Positions 40,137 to 47,812 of a stretch of DNA of 64,000 bases are shown here, in pieces. The stretch comes from Streptomyces sp. GS7 (GTDB lineage Bacteria; Actinomycetota; Actinomycetes; Streptomycetales; Streptomycetaceae). The notes beneath the pieces were generated by a model. It was not told the origin of the DNA and searched no databases. It saw nothing but the letters and a program-made list of their open reading frames with translations. The DNA is taken from assembly GCF_009834125.1 (NCBI RefSeq), contig NZ_CP047146.1, forward strand, positions 868,001 to 932,000, given 5' to 3'. Within the stretch, counting starts at the first letter, position 1. Every line of letters starts with the position of its first letter. The translations under genes were made by a program, and so were the position numbers.

Positions 40137-41603
40137 TCAGTCCGCGGACGTCCGCTGGAAGACGACGATGTCCGCGGCGGTGCCCAGCGGGACGTAGGTG
40201 GATTTCGGGTGCCGGGCGGTCACGTCGGCGAGGGCCTGCTCGGGCGTGTGGTTGTCGGGGAGTTGGGCGGCGACGTAGTCGGGGGCCAGACCGCCGGTGT
40301 CGCCGGTCCAGTAGACGCGGGCGCGGCCCGCGAGGTGGCTGATCGGGCGGACGTCGGACTCCACGGTCGCGCCGTCGGGGACCCGGTCGAGCAGCCGCTC
40401 GGCGGCGGCCACGCCCGGGGGCTTGCGGTAGGTGGCGGCCTCGGTCAGCCGGGCCAGCGGGAGGCTGGTGGTCAGCGCCAGCGCGGCGGCCAGTACGGCG
40501 GCCGGCAGATGGTGCGCGTACGAGCGCAGCCACGGGCGGGCGGCGGCGCGGACGCGCGGCAGGGCGTCGACCAGGGCGAGGAAGACGACGGGCATCAGGA
40601 CCGCGTTGTAGTGCCAGTCGATGCCCCAGTAGTGCGGGTCGTGGGAGAGGAAGCGCCAGCCGAGCGTCGGCAGCGCGACCAGGAGGAGCGGGGAGCGGAG
40701 GGCGAGCAGCCCGGTGGTGGGGAGCAGCACCCACAGCACGGTGCGGAGCACGACGTCGACCGGGACGGCGGGGGAGGCGCCGCCGTGAGCGCCGAGTTTG
40801 CTCCAGTAGTCGTACGAGCCGGAGCCGTTGAAGCCGGGGATGATCAGGCCGAGGGTGACGGCGGTGGCGGTGATGCCGAACGCGACCAGCGCGATGGGCA
40901 GCGGGCTCGCGCGCCGGGTGCGGAGCAGCGCCAGCGTGCCGATGGCGGCGGCGGTCACGCCCAGGTCCTCCTTGACCAGCACCAGCGGCGCGGCCCAGCA
41001 CACCGCCGCGTTCCACCGGCCGCGCAGCACCGCTTCGAGGGCGAAGGCGATCAGCGGCATCGCGAACGCTATCTCGTGGAAGTCGAAGTCGACGGCCTTC
41101 TGTATGCCCCAGGACAGGCCGTAGGCGGCGCCGATGGCCAGGCCCTGGCGGCGGCCGAGGTGGCGGGCGGCGGCGCGGGTCACCGGTATCGCGGACAGCG
41201 CGAACAGCGCGGCCTGCGCGGCGAGCAGGGTCAGCGGTGAGGGGAGGAGGCGGTAGAAGGGGGCGAGCAGGATCAGGACGGGGCTGAAGTGGTCGCCGAG
41301 GATGTTGGTGCCGGGCCCCTTGAGGTCGACGATCGGTGCGCCGAAGTGGGCGTAGCCCCGTATCGCCTGCTCGAAGATGCCCAGGTCCCAGGACACGTCG
41401 GACAGGGAGCGGAAGCGGCAGTACGAGAGCGTGGCGAAGGCGAGGAAGCACGGCCCGGCGATCCAGTACGGGTCGAGGTGCGGCGCCCGGAGGGCGGCGA
41501 GGCGGGCCGCCGTCGGACGGGCCGGGGACGCGGTCGCCGGGGCGGCGGTGCCGCGCGCCGGTCCGACGAGGTCGCCTGCCGCCGGTGCTGCGGCCGTGTC
41601 CAT
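40137..41603 (-). CDS. DUF2079 polytopic membrane protein
   Basis: 488 aa with about nine to eleven hydrophobic segments. The DUF2079 hallmarks are 'SDVSWDLGIFEQAIRGYAHF' near 68-87, 'GTNILGDHFSPVLILLAPFY' near 98-117 and 'KAVDFDFHEIAFAMPLIAFA' near 168-187. The family resembles lipid-linked-sugar glycosyltransferases (GT-C type) and is common in actinobacteria; substrate unknown. The soluble C-terminal portion has 'ATVESDVRPISHLAGRARVY'. It stands alone, with 376 bp upstream. Confidence 0.88.
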   Translation of the reverse strand: MDTAAAPAAGDLVGPARGTAAPATASPARPTAARLAALRAPHLDPYWIAGPCFLAFATLSYCRFRSLSDVSWDLGIFEQAIRGYAHFGAPIVDLKGPGTNILGDHFSPVLILLAPFYRLLPSPLTLLAAQAALFALSAIPVTRAAARHLGRRQGLAIGAAYGLSWGIQKAVDFDFHEIAFAMPLIAFALEAVLRGRWNAAVCWAAPLVLVKEDLGVTAAAIGTLALLRTRRASPLPIALVAFGITATAVTLGLIIPGFNGSGSYDYWSKLGAHGGASPAVPVDVVLRTVLWVLLPTTGLLALRSPLLLVALPTLGWRFLSHDPHYWGIDWHYNAVLMPVVFLALVDALPRVRAAARPWLRSYAHHLPAAVLAAALALTTSLPLARLTEAATYRKPPGVAAAERLLDRVPDGATVESDVRPISHLAGRARVYWTGDTGGLAPDYVAAQLPDNHTPEQALADVTARHPKSTYVPLGTAADIVVFQRTSAD

Positions 41604-41886
41604 GGGGGGTCCTCACTCTCGGTCTCCGAAAAGGTACTCGAACAGGCGAACGGGTCGGTCCGGTGTTCGCCGGGTGGTCCGCTTCCCTGTTCACCTGTCC
41701 CGCGCCCCCCGTTGCCACGCGTGGGAACAGCGGTGCGGACCGCGCCGTCCGCCCGCTCCGTGGCCCGGCCGCCGCGCGACCTCCGCGCCGCTCCCTCTCG
41801 CCGCGCGTCGGTGACTCAGACGTCACGGCGCGCCCGTCCGTTCCCGCGGGCGGAACGGGAAGGGGGATGGATCGGTCCGCGCACCG

Positions 41887-41939
41887 CGACGGCCTCCGGC
41901 CCGGACCGCGGTGACGCGGTGCCGGGCCGGAGGCCGTCG
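41887..41939 (-). terminator. Strong hairpin downstream of the DUF4190 gene
   Basis: A perfect 18-bp stem, cgacggcctccggcccgg (41887-41904) and ccgggccggaggccgtcg (41922-41939), with a 17-nt loop, 41 bp past the stop of the leftward gene at 41980. The rest of the 376-bp intergenic region (41604-41886) should hold the promoter of the DUF2079 gene; I see no repeat or small gene in it. Confidence 0.85.
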
Positions 41940-41979
41940 GGGAAGGCGTGCGGGGGCGGAGCCGGGCGGCTCCGCCGGG

Positions 41980-42777
41980 TCAGCTGGTGGGCAGCTTCCA
42001 GTGCACGGCCTGCAGGTCGATGTCCGGGGTGACCTCGATGTCCAGTTCCTTGGCGGTCGGCGGGGCGTCGAAGGCGACATCGACGGTGGCGGTCGCGCCC
42101 GGGGCTATCGAGCCGTCGAAGCCGATGCCGATCTTGCCGTCGATGATCTGCTCCGCCTTGCGGCCGTCGGCGCCGGTCTTCGCCTTGATCTGGGTCAGGG
42201 CGGGGTTGAAGGCGGCCTTGCCCTTGTTCTTCATCTGCACGGTGACCTTGTACGCCTTGTTGCCGGCGGTGTGTCCGGAGGCGATCTCGCCGACAGCGTA
42301 AGGCGCCGGCTTGGCGACGCTCACCTCAAGGCCCTTGTCCGGATAGGTCGCGAACTCGCCGGGGCCGTAGGACTTGTTGCCGCCGCCTTTGCTGCCGTCC
42401 TTGGGCTGCGCCGGTGCGCCGTTGACCTGTTTGTTGATCTCGTCGACGGCCTGCTTGGCGGCCACGACGGTGACGATGCCGCCGACGATCGCCAGGATGA
42501 TCGCGAGCGCGCCCAGGATCGTGCCGGTGATCGCCACGCCCTTGTTCGTGGCCTGGCCCTTCTTGACCCGGCTCGTGCCGACCAGGCCGAAGATCAGCGC
42601 CAGGACGCCGAGCGGTCCGGCGATCCAGAACAGCAGCATCGGGATGCCGCTGAGAGCGCCGACGATGCCGAGGATCAGGGCGGCGACGCCCAGTCCGTTG
42701 CGCGCCGCCTGGGGGGCGGCGCCCGGCATGCCGTGGGGCCCCTCCGGGACGGGCTGGTACTGCATCTGCTGAGACAT
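41980..42777 (-). CDS. DUF4190 membrane protein with extracytoplasmic Ig-like (DUF4352-type) domain
   Basis: 265 aa from the ATG at 42777, preceded by AAGGGG. A short cytoplasmic tail rich in Gln/Pro is followed by the DUF4190 double hairpin: 'GVAALILGIVGALSGIPMLL', 'GPLGVLALIFGLVGTSRVKK' and 'GTILGALAIILAIVGGIVTV' (about 30-110). After a Gly/Lys linker comes a ~120-residue beta-rich domain ('LEVSVAKPAPYAVGEIASGH', 'NKAYKVTVQMKNKGKAAFNP', 'SIAPGATATVDVAFDAP') like DUF4352. Such proteins are common in the Streptomyces envelope and of unknown function. It is divergent from the DNA methylase gene. Confidence 0.82.
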   Translation of the reverse strand: MSQQMQYQPVPEGPHGMPGAAPQAARNGLGVAALILGIVGALSGIPMLLFWIAGPLGVLALIFGLVGTSRVKKGQATNKGVAITGTILGALAIILAIVGGIVTVVAAKQAVDEINKQVNGAPAQPKDGSKGGGNKSYGPGEFATYPDKGLEVSVAKPAPYAVGEIASGHTAGNKAYKVTVQMKNKGKAAFNPALTQIKAKTGADGRKAEQIIDGKIGIGFDGSIAPGATATVDVAFDAPPTAKELDIEVTPDIDLQAVHWKLPTS

Positions 42778-42913
42778 GCGAAGGGGCCCCTTCCGGGCGC
42801 TGGAATCGGTTCCGTCGAATCGGTGGGTCAATAAGAGCATGGGCTGTGAACCGAGTCAACATAGATATATGGAGGGTGGGAGTTCACGTCGTGAAGGGAG
42901 AGGGGCAAGGTGG

Positions 42914-45142
42914 ATGGGTATGCTCGTCGACACAGAGATCGCGGGGGTCATCGGGACGGGAGCCAGTCAGGTGCCGGACAATGCGACGGACGACAGGGCG
43001 GCCCGCGGCGCCGCGGACGCCGGCGCGAGCGCGGAAAGCGGGGCGGACGGCCGCCCGACCGAGGTGACCGCCGCCGGCATCGCCCGGCTCGCCGGCGTCG
43101 GCCGGGCCGCGGTCAGCAACTGGCGCCGCCGGCACGCCGACTTCCCCAAGCCGGTCGGCGGCACCGAGACCAGCCCCGCCTTCGCCCTCCGCGACATCGA
43201 GCAGTGGCTGCGCGACCAGGGAAAAATCGCCGAGGTGCCACCGCGCGAGCGGGTCTGGCAGCAGCTCGTCGGGCACCCCGCAGGGGCCGCCGCCGCACTC
43301 CGCCAGGCCGGTGCCGTGCTGCTGCTGGTCCACGAGCGGCCCGCGGCCTGGCAGCAGCTGCGCGCCGCCGCCGACGACGCCGAACTGACCGGTGTGCTGC
43401 CCGCGATGTTGGAATCCGTCCTGGCCGCCCGGCTCGGCACCGAGCACCCCGTACGGGGCCTGACCCGCGAGGCGCTCGCCCCGTCCGCCGCCCTGGTGCG
43501 GGCCGCCGGCGACCTCGCGACCGCCGACGGCGCCCCCGAGGCGTACGCCTTCCTGCTCGGCCGGCACCTGGACGCCAACCCCCGCCAGTACACCCTCACC
43601 CCGCCCGGACCGGCCGCGCTGATGGCCGAACTGGCCGCATCGGCAGGCCCGTTGGGCACCGTCCTCGACCCGGCCTGCGGCGCCGGCGCGCTGCTCGCCG
43701 CCGCCCGCGACGAGGCCCCCGGCGCCGCCCCGCCCGCCCTCCACGGCCAGGACGCCGACCCCGACCTCGCCGCCCTCACCGCGCTCCGCCTCGCCCTGGA
43801 AGCACCCGGTGCCGAGGTCCGCGTCCGGGCCGCCGACACCCTGCGCGCCGACGCCTTCCCGCAGCTCGCCGCGGACGTCGTCCTCGTCCACCCGCCGTTC
43901 AACGAACGCAACTGGGGCCACGACGAACTCGCCTACGACCCCCGCTGGGAGTACGGCTTCCCGGCCCGTACGGAATCCGAACTGGCCTGGGTCCAGCACG
44001 CGTTGGCCCGCCTGCGGCCCGGCGGCACCGCGGTCCTCCTCATGCCGCCCGCCGCCGCCTCCCGCCGCTCCGGCCGCCGGATCCGCGCCGACCTGCTGCG
44101 CCGCGGCGCGCTGCGGGCGGTCATCGCGCTGCCCGCCGGCGCCGCACCGCCCAACAGCATCCCGCTGCACCTGTGGGTGCTGCGCAAGCCCGGCGGCGGC
44201 GCCCCGCCGGTCCCGCACCTGCTCGTCGTCGACACCGCCGCGCCGCTCGCCGGCGGCACCGGCCGCGACAAGCCCGACTGGCAGACCGTACGGGCCACCG
44301 CCGTCGACGCCTGGCAGCTCTTCGACCGCGACGGCGAGATCGAGGAGGTACCCGGCGTACGGCGCTCGCTGGCCGCCATCGACCTCCTCGGCGACGACGT
44401 CGACCTGGCACCCGCCCGGCACCTCCCGCCGCCCGCCGCGGCCGGCGGCCCCGGCGAACTCGCCCGGGTCCACGACCGGCTGACCGCCACCCTCGCCCGT
44501 ACCACCGAACTGACCCCGCGCCCCGGCGAGGACGCCGCCGCCCCCGCGCCGTCCGCCGCCCGCTGGCCGCTGACCACCGTCGGCGAACTGGCCCGCTCCG
44601 GCGCCCTCGTGCTGCGCGCCGGCGGCGCCGGGACGGCGGCACCCGACGGAGCCCCAGCGGTCCTCACCGACCACGACGTCATCGGCGGCTTCGCCCCCTC
44701 CGGCACGCTCCCCGAAGCGCCCTCCGCCGGCCCGTCCGAGGAACCGGTGCTCGTCCGGGAAGGCGACGTCGTGGTGCCGGTCCTCGGCGGCGGCGCCATC
44801 GCCCGGGTCGTCGACGAGGACACCGCCGGCGCCGCCCTCGGCCGCAACCTCACCCTGCTGCGCCCCGATCCCACCGCCCTCGACCCCTGGTTCCTCGCGG
44901 GCTTCCTGCGCGGCACCGCCAACAACCGGCAGGCCAGCAGCTACGCCTCCACCGCCACCCGCCTCGACGTCCGCCGCCTCCAGCTGCCCCGGCTCCCGCT
45001 GGCCGAACAGCAGCGCTACGGGCGGCGGTTCGGCGACCTGGCCGCCTTCGAGGGCGCCCTGCGGCTGGCGTCCCGGCTGGGCGAGCAGCTGGTGCAGGGG
45101 CTCTACGACGGGCTGACGGACGGGTCGGTCGGGCCGAGCTGA
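42914..45142 (+). CDS. Orphan N6-adenine DNA methylase with N-terminal HTH and fused specificity-like domain
   Basis: 742 aa. Residues ~49-105 form an HTH ('VTAAGIARLAGVGRAAVSNW', 'FALRDIEQWLRDQGK'). Motif I of the HsdM-type methylase is 'LDPACGAGALLAAA' (252-258 core). Motif IV, normally (N/D/S)PP(Y/F), reads 'VLVHPPFNERNW', with His326 in place of Asn. 'AWVQHALARLRPGGTAVLLM' and 'RGALRAVIALPAGAAPPNSI' are typical HsdM downstream blocks. From ~560, 'WPLTTVGELARSGALVLRAG', 'VLVREGDVVVPVLGGG' and 'QASSYASTATRLDVRRLQLP' read like a type I specificity subunit. No restriction gene is near. Start at 42914 or 42920; both follow AAGG/GGTGG purine runs. Confidence 0.82.
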   Translation: MGMLVDTEIAGVIGTGASQVPDNATDDRAARGAADAGASAESGADGRPTEVTAAGIARLAGVGRAAVSNWRRRHADFPKPVGGTETSPAFALRDIEQWLRDQGKIAEVPPRERVWQQLVGHPAGAAAALRQAGAVLLLVHERPAAWQQLRAAADDAELTGVLPAMLESVLAARLGTEHPVRGLTREALAPSAALVRAAGDLATADGAPEAYAFLLGRHLDANPRQYTLTPPGPAALMAELAASAGPLGTVLDPACGAGALLAAARDEAPGAAPPALHGQDADPDLAALTALRLALEAPGAEVRVRAADTLRADAFPQLAADVVLVHPPFNERNWGHDELAYDPRWEYGFPARTESELAWVQHALARLRPGGTAVLLMPPAAASRRSGRRIRADLLRRGALRAVIALPAGAAPPNSIPLHLWVLRKPGGGAPPVPHLLVVDTAAPLAGGTGRDKPDWQTVRATAVDAWQLFDRDGEIEEVPGVRRSLAAIDLLGDDVDLAPARHLPPPAAAGGPGELARVHDRLTATLARTTELTPRPGEDAAAPAPSAARWPLTTVGELARSGALVLRAGGAGTAAPDGAPAVLTDHDVIGGFAPSGTLPEAPSAGPSEEPVLVREGDVVVPVLGGGAIARVVDEDTAGAALGRNLTLLRPDPTALDPWFLAGFLRGTANNRQASSYASTATRLDVRRLQLPRLPLAEQQRYGRRFGDLAAFEGALRLASRLGEQLVQGLYDGLTDGSVGPS

Positions 45143-45406
45143 GCCTCAGGGTCAGGTCGATATAGCCGTTATTTCTGTTATGTGCCGATGGGTAGGGGGT
45201 GCATGTGCGCGGGTAGTTGACGGTGGGCACACGGCGACGGGCGCATTGCCCGCACGCATTCCCTATAACCCCGCACATGCGCCCGCGGTCGTATATAGGC
45301 TCGCAGGCATGTGCGTGCACCGGCATTTCCGAGCCTGAACGCGAGGCCGCCGAGGCAGCACGGCCTCGGGCCTAACCACGAACGATCCGCCAGGAGTTGA
45401 GATTCA
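45143..45406. other. Left flank of the IS607-type element
   Basis: 264 bp without a gene, clearly more AT-rich than the surroundings (tatataggc, gttatttctgttat). gcatgtgcg occurs in direct and inverted copies around 45199, 45277 and 45307. This fits recombinase-binding sequence at the left end of an IS607-type element. The exact boundary is not visible because IS607 elements lack terminal inverted repeats and make no target duplication. AGGAG at 45392-45396 precedes the recombinase remnant. Confidence 0.5.
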
Positions 45407-45655
45407 GTGGAAGATTCCTGCTCACTCCTCATCAGAGCTGTGCACCGTGGTCGGCAGGTGCCAGATCGGCGAGTACGCGCAGTGCGTCGGCCGATCCGCT
45501 GCACCATCCTGGTCGCCAACCAGGAGTCGCTTTCTTCGCAAGAGGAGATGGTGCAGGACTTGTTGGTGATCGTGCGCACCTTTTCGTGTCGCCTGGACGG
45601 ACTGTGTCGCTATGGAAAGACACTGAAGGACGAGTCCACCGGTGGTGGACGGTGA
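45407..45655 (+). pseudogene. Truncated IS607 serine recombinase (tnpA remnant)
   Basis: An 82-aa ORF starts at GTG 45407 behind AGGAG. Its second half, 'ILVANQESLSSQEEMVQDLL' and 'VIVRTFSCRLDGL', is the C-terminus of IS607 TnpA. A scrap of the N-terminal MerR-type HTH ('CQIGEYAQCVGRSA') is found in a different frame around 45457-45500. The catalytic domain with the Ser is missing, so about 400 bp have been lost and the frame broken. The full protein is normally ~190-210 aa. The TGA at 45653-45655 overlaps the tnpB GTG. It cannot make an active recombinase. Confidence 0.8.
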
Positions 45656-47070
45656 AGGCCACCCGCATCGCCTACTCGAAGGACCTCAACACCGGCAAGT
45701 ACGCGCAGCTCGAAGAGCAGGCGCGCCGACTCGGTGCGGTGCGGTCGCTGGTCTGGCGTCTGTACGGGTCCATCAGCGGCCTGCCGTGGTCGGACCGGCA
45801 GATCCGCGATGTGTGGATCGCCGACGGGACAGCTCAGACCTTCGGCGTGCTGGCGAACGCGTGGAAGGAGACCGTGCGGGACGCGGTGGCTGACATCACC
45901 GCGAACCGTGAGGCCGCCAAGCGCAAGGTCAAGAAGGCGATCTTCCGGCACATCGCCGATGAGGCTGAGCGGAAACACCTGGTCACGCTGCTCAAGCGCG
46001 ACCAGTGGGTGGCTGACTCGTACCTGTCCCGGCAGATGCGCCGGCATTGGAAGCGGGGCCGGAACCGCACCCATAACCAGATCGTGGTCCGCTCCGACCA
46101 GTACAAGACGTTTACCTTGGCCGACAGTGGCAACGTCTGGCTCGCTGTCCCCGGCCTGGAACGCCGTCAACTCGTCCGCATCCCGCTCAACACCACCGTC
46201 TCCCCGACCGGCACCCTCCGACTGATCCTCCGCAACAGGCGCGCCGAGGTGCATTACCAGATCGACGCGAAAGGAACGAAGTCCTCCGGGCGGCCGTGCG
46301 GCGATCGGGAGACCGGCATCGACAAGGGATACAGCGAAGTCCTCACCGACTCCGACGGGAAGCGCTACGGCACCCAGCTCGGCGACCTCCTTACTTCCGA
46401 GTCGGATCACCGCAGGACCAAGAACGCCCGTCGCGCGAAGCTTTGCGCCGTCGCCGAGAGGGCGGAAAGGCGTGGCGATCATGCGAAGGCCCGCCGGATC
46501 AGGGATCACAACCTCGGTACTCTCAAGCGCGATCGACGCTCTACCGCGTGGAGGTGCCGCGTCCGCGACATCACCTATCGATCCGTGCACGCAGTGGTCG
46601 ACAAGGCTGGTGTGATCGTGGCCGAAGACCTCACCAAGACTTTCTCCAGCCGGAAGAAACTGGGGAAGAATACCCATCGGCGCCTGGCTGCCTGGACCAA
46701 GGGCGTCACAGCCGAGGCGTTGCAAACCGTGTCGGACCGCAGAGGTTCTGCGGTGCGGCTGGTCAACGCTGCCTACACGTCACAAGCCGTGCCCTTCACG
46801 GACATCCTCGCTGTCCGGAAAGGGGACCGGCTTCACTGCACCGAGTGTGGGGCCGTGTGGCAAGCCGACCATGCTGCTGCGATCAACATCCTGTACAGGG
46901 CGAGTGACTCCGACATCACCCTGCACACCCCGCACACGCGGGTGAAGCAGATCCTGCGGGAACGTGCCGATCGCCAACGGTCCAGACTGCCGGACCAGGA
47001 CTCCAGTACCCGGCCCCTCTGCCGGTGCGGAGAGCGAACCATCCAACCGATGCTCAACTCTGAGCAATAA
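45652..47070 (+). CDS. tnpB: TnpB RNA-guided nuclease of an IS607-type element
   Basis: 472 aa. The split RuvC catalytic residues are all present: Asp224 in 'TGIDKGYSEVLTDSDG', Glu325 in 'VIVAEDLTKTF' and Asp406 in 'WQADHAAAINIL'. The C-terminal zinc finger is half missing. The second pair is there ('CTECG', 396-399), but the first pair after 'YTSQ' is replaced by 'AVPFTDILAVRKGD'. TnpB proteins are guided by an RNA made from the element's right end to cut DNA there. GTG at 45652 is chosen because it overlaps the tnpA-remnant stop by GTGA; the open frame extends further up but without homology. Base composition is lower in GC than its neighbours. Confidence 0.85.
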   Translation: MKATRIAYSKDLNTGKYAQLEEQARRLGAVRSLVWRLYGSISGLPWSDRQIRDVWIADGTAQTFGVLANAWKETVRDAVADITANREAAKRKVKKAIFRHIADEAERKHLVTLLKRDQWVADSYLSRQMRRHWKRGRNRTHNQIVVRSDQYKTFTLADSGNVWLAVPGLERRQLVRIPLNTTVSPTGTLRLILRNRRAEVHYQIDAKGTKSSGRPCGDRETGIDKGYSEVLTDSDGKRYGTQLGDLLTSESDHRRTKNARRAKLCAVAERAERRGDHAKARRIRDHNLGTLKRDRRSTAWRCRVRDITYRSVHAVVDKAGVIVAEDLTKTFSSRKKLGKNTHRRLAAWTKGVTAEALQTVSDRRGSAVRLVNAAYTSQAVPFTDILAVRKGDRLHCTECGAVWQADHAAAINILYRASDSDITLHTPHTRVKQILRERADRQRSRLPDQDSSTRPLCRCGERTIQPMLNSEQ

Positions 47071-47086
47071 GAAGGAAGCAGTAGTG

Positions 47087-47812
47087 ATGCACGGCCCCGT
47101 CCAGGCCCCTCCGCCGCACCGCCCCCCGGCGCGCGGGACGGTCCTCGCGCTGCGGGTGGTCTTCGTCGCCGCCACAGTGCTCAGCCTGGGCTTCCTGGCC
47201 TGGGCCGCGCTGCTGCGGGCCGCCATCGTGCAGCGCGGGCAGCAGGGCTGGTGGGTCTTCGGCGGCGGCCTGGCGCTGTTCCTCGGCAGCTGCGTGGTGA
47301 TCACCAGCTACCCCGCGACCGACTGGCGCACGAACGCGGCGGTCGGCGGCCTGCTGCTCCAGATAGCCGGAGCCGTGGCCTACTACCTCGTCGTCGACAT
47401 CCGCGCCGCCCGCACCAGCGACTACGGGCCCGGCGCCGCTGGTACGGGCGGATACGGCGCCGCCGCCTACCCCGCCACGCCCCCGGCCGCCGCCCCGCAC
47501 CCCTACGGCACCCCCCACCCCCCGCCCGCGGCCCCCGTCGCCCCGTACGCCGTCACCGCCACCGGACTCCCCCCGTACGCACCGCCGTCCGGCCACCCCG
47601 CGCCGCCGCCCCTGGCCCACCCGTCACCCGACCTTCCCCAAGCTCTCAACTCCGTTCGAGCAGGGGAGACCCCAATCCCCTCAACGACGCCGCTGCGCGG
47701 CGGCACCTCCCCTTACGGAACCGACCGGCGCCCGCAGCCCCAGCGCATCGACCGGGTCCGCGCCGAACTCGACGAACTGAGCGACTACCTCCGCAAGGAG
47801 GAAGGACGGTGA
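47087..47812 (+). CDS. Membrane protein upstream of the Ser/Thr kinase
   Basis: 241 aa from the ATG at 47087 (a GTG one codon earlier is possible); AAGGA lies about 10 nt upstream. Three hydrophobic segments sit near the N-terminus ('LRVVFVAATVLSLGFLAWAA', 'GWWVFGGGLALFLGSCVVIT', 'AVGGLLLQIAGAVAYYLVVD'). A Pro/Ala/Tyr-rich cytoplasmic tail and a helical C-terminus ('RIDRVRAELDELSDYLRKEE') follow. The stop overlaps the kinase GTG by 4 bp, so it is probably a partner of the kinase. A small palindromic repeat is read in frame at 47631-47673. Because the IS607-type element ends 16 bp upstream, the native promoter may have been displaced. Confidence 0.78.
   Translation: MHGPVQAPPPHRPPARGTVLALRVVFVAATVLSLGFLAWAALLRAAIVQRGQQGWWVFGGGLALFLGSCVVITSYPATDWRTNAAVGGLLLQIAGAVAYYLVVDIRAARTSDYGPGAAGTGGYGAAAYPATPPAAAPHPYGTPHPPPAAPVAPYAVTATGLPPYAPPSGHPAPPPLAHPSPDLPQALNSVRAGETPIPSTTPLRGGTSPYGTDRRPQPQRIDRVRAELDELSDYLRKEEGR
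47631..47673. repeat. Small palindromic repeat, copy 4
   Basis: accttcccca, the core ctctcaactccgttcgagc (47643-47661, identical to 4702-4720), then aggggagacccc. It is read in frame as about 'LPQALNSVRAGETP'. Confidence 0.78.

Larger units (their letters stand above)
45143..47070 (+). mobile_element. IS607-type element, recombinase decayed, tnpB intact
   Basis: A remnant serine-recombinase gene followed, with a 4-bp GTGA overlap, by a full-length tnpB. This is the tnpA-tnpB order and coupling of IS607 elements. The outer limits are approximate. The element ends only 16 bp before the next host gene. Confidence 0.7.

Noticed and set aside
45397..45651. Upstream extension of tnpB to 45397
   Set aside because: The extra 85 residues overlap the recombinase remnant in another frame and show no TnpB similarity; the GTGA overlap at 45652 is the expected start.
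42914..47070. Methylase plus IS607-type element as one restriction or defence island
   Set aside because: No restriction endonuclease, helicase or specificity gene is present; the IS607-type element is simply inserted downstream of the methylase.
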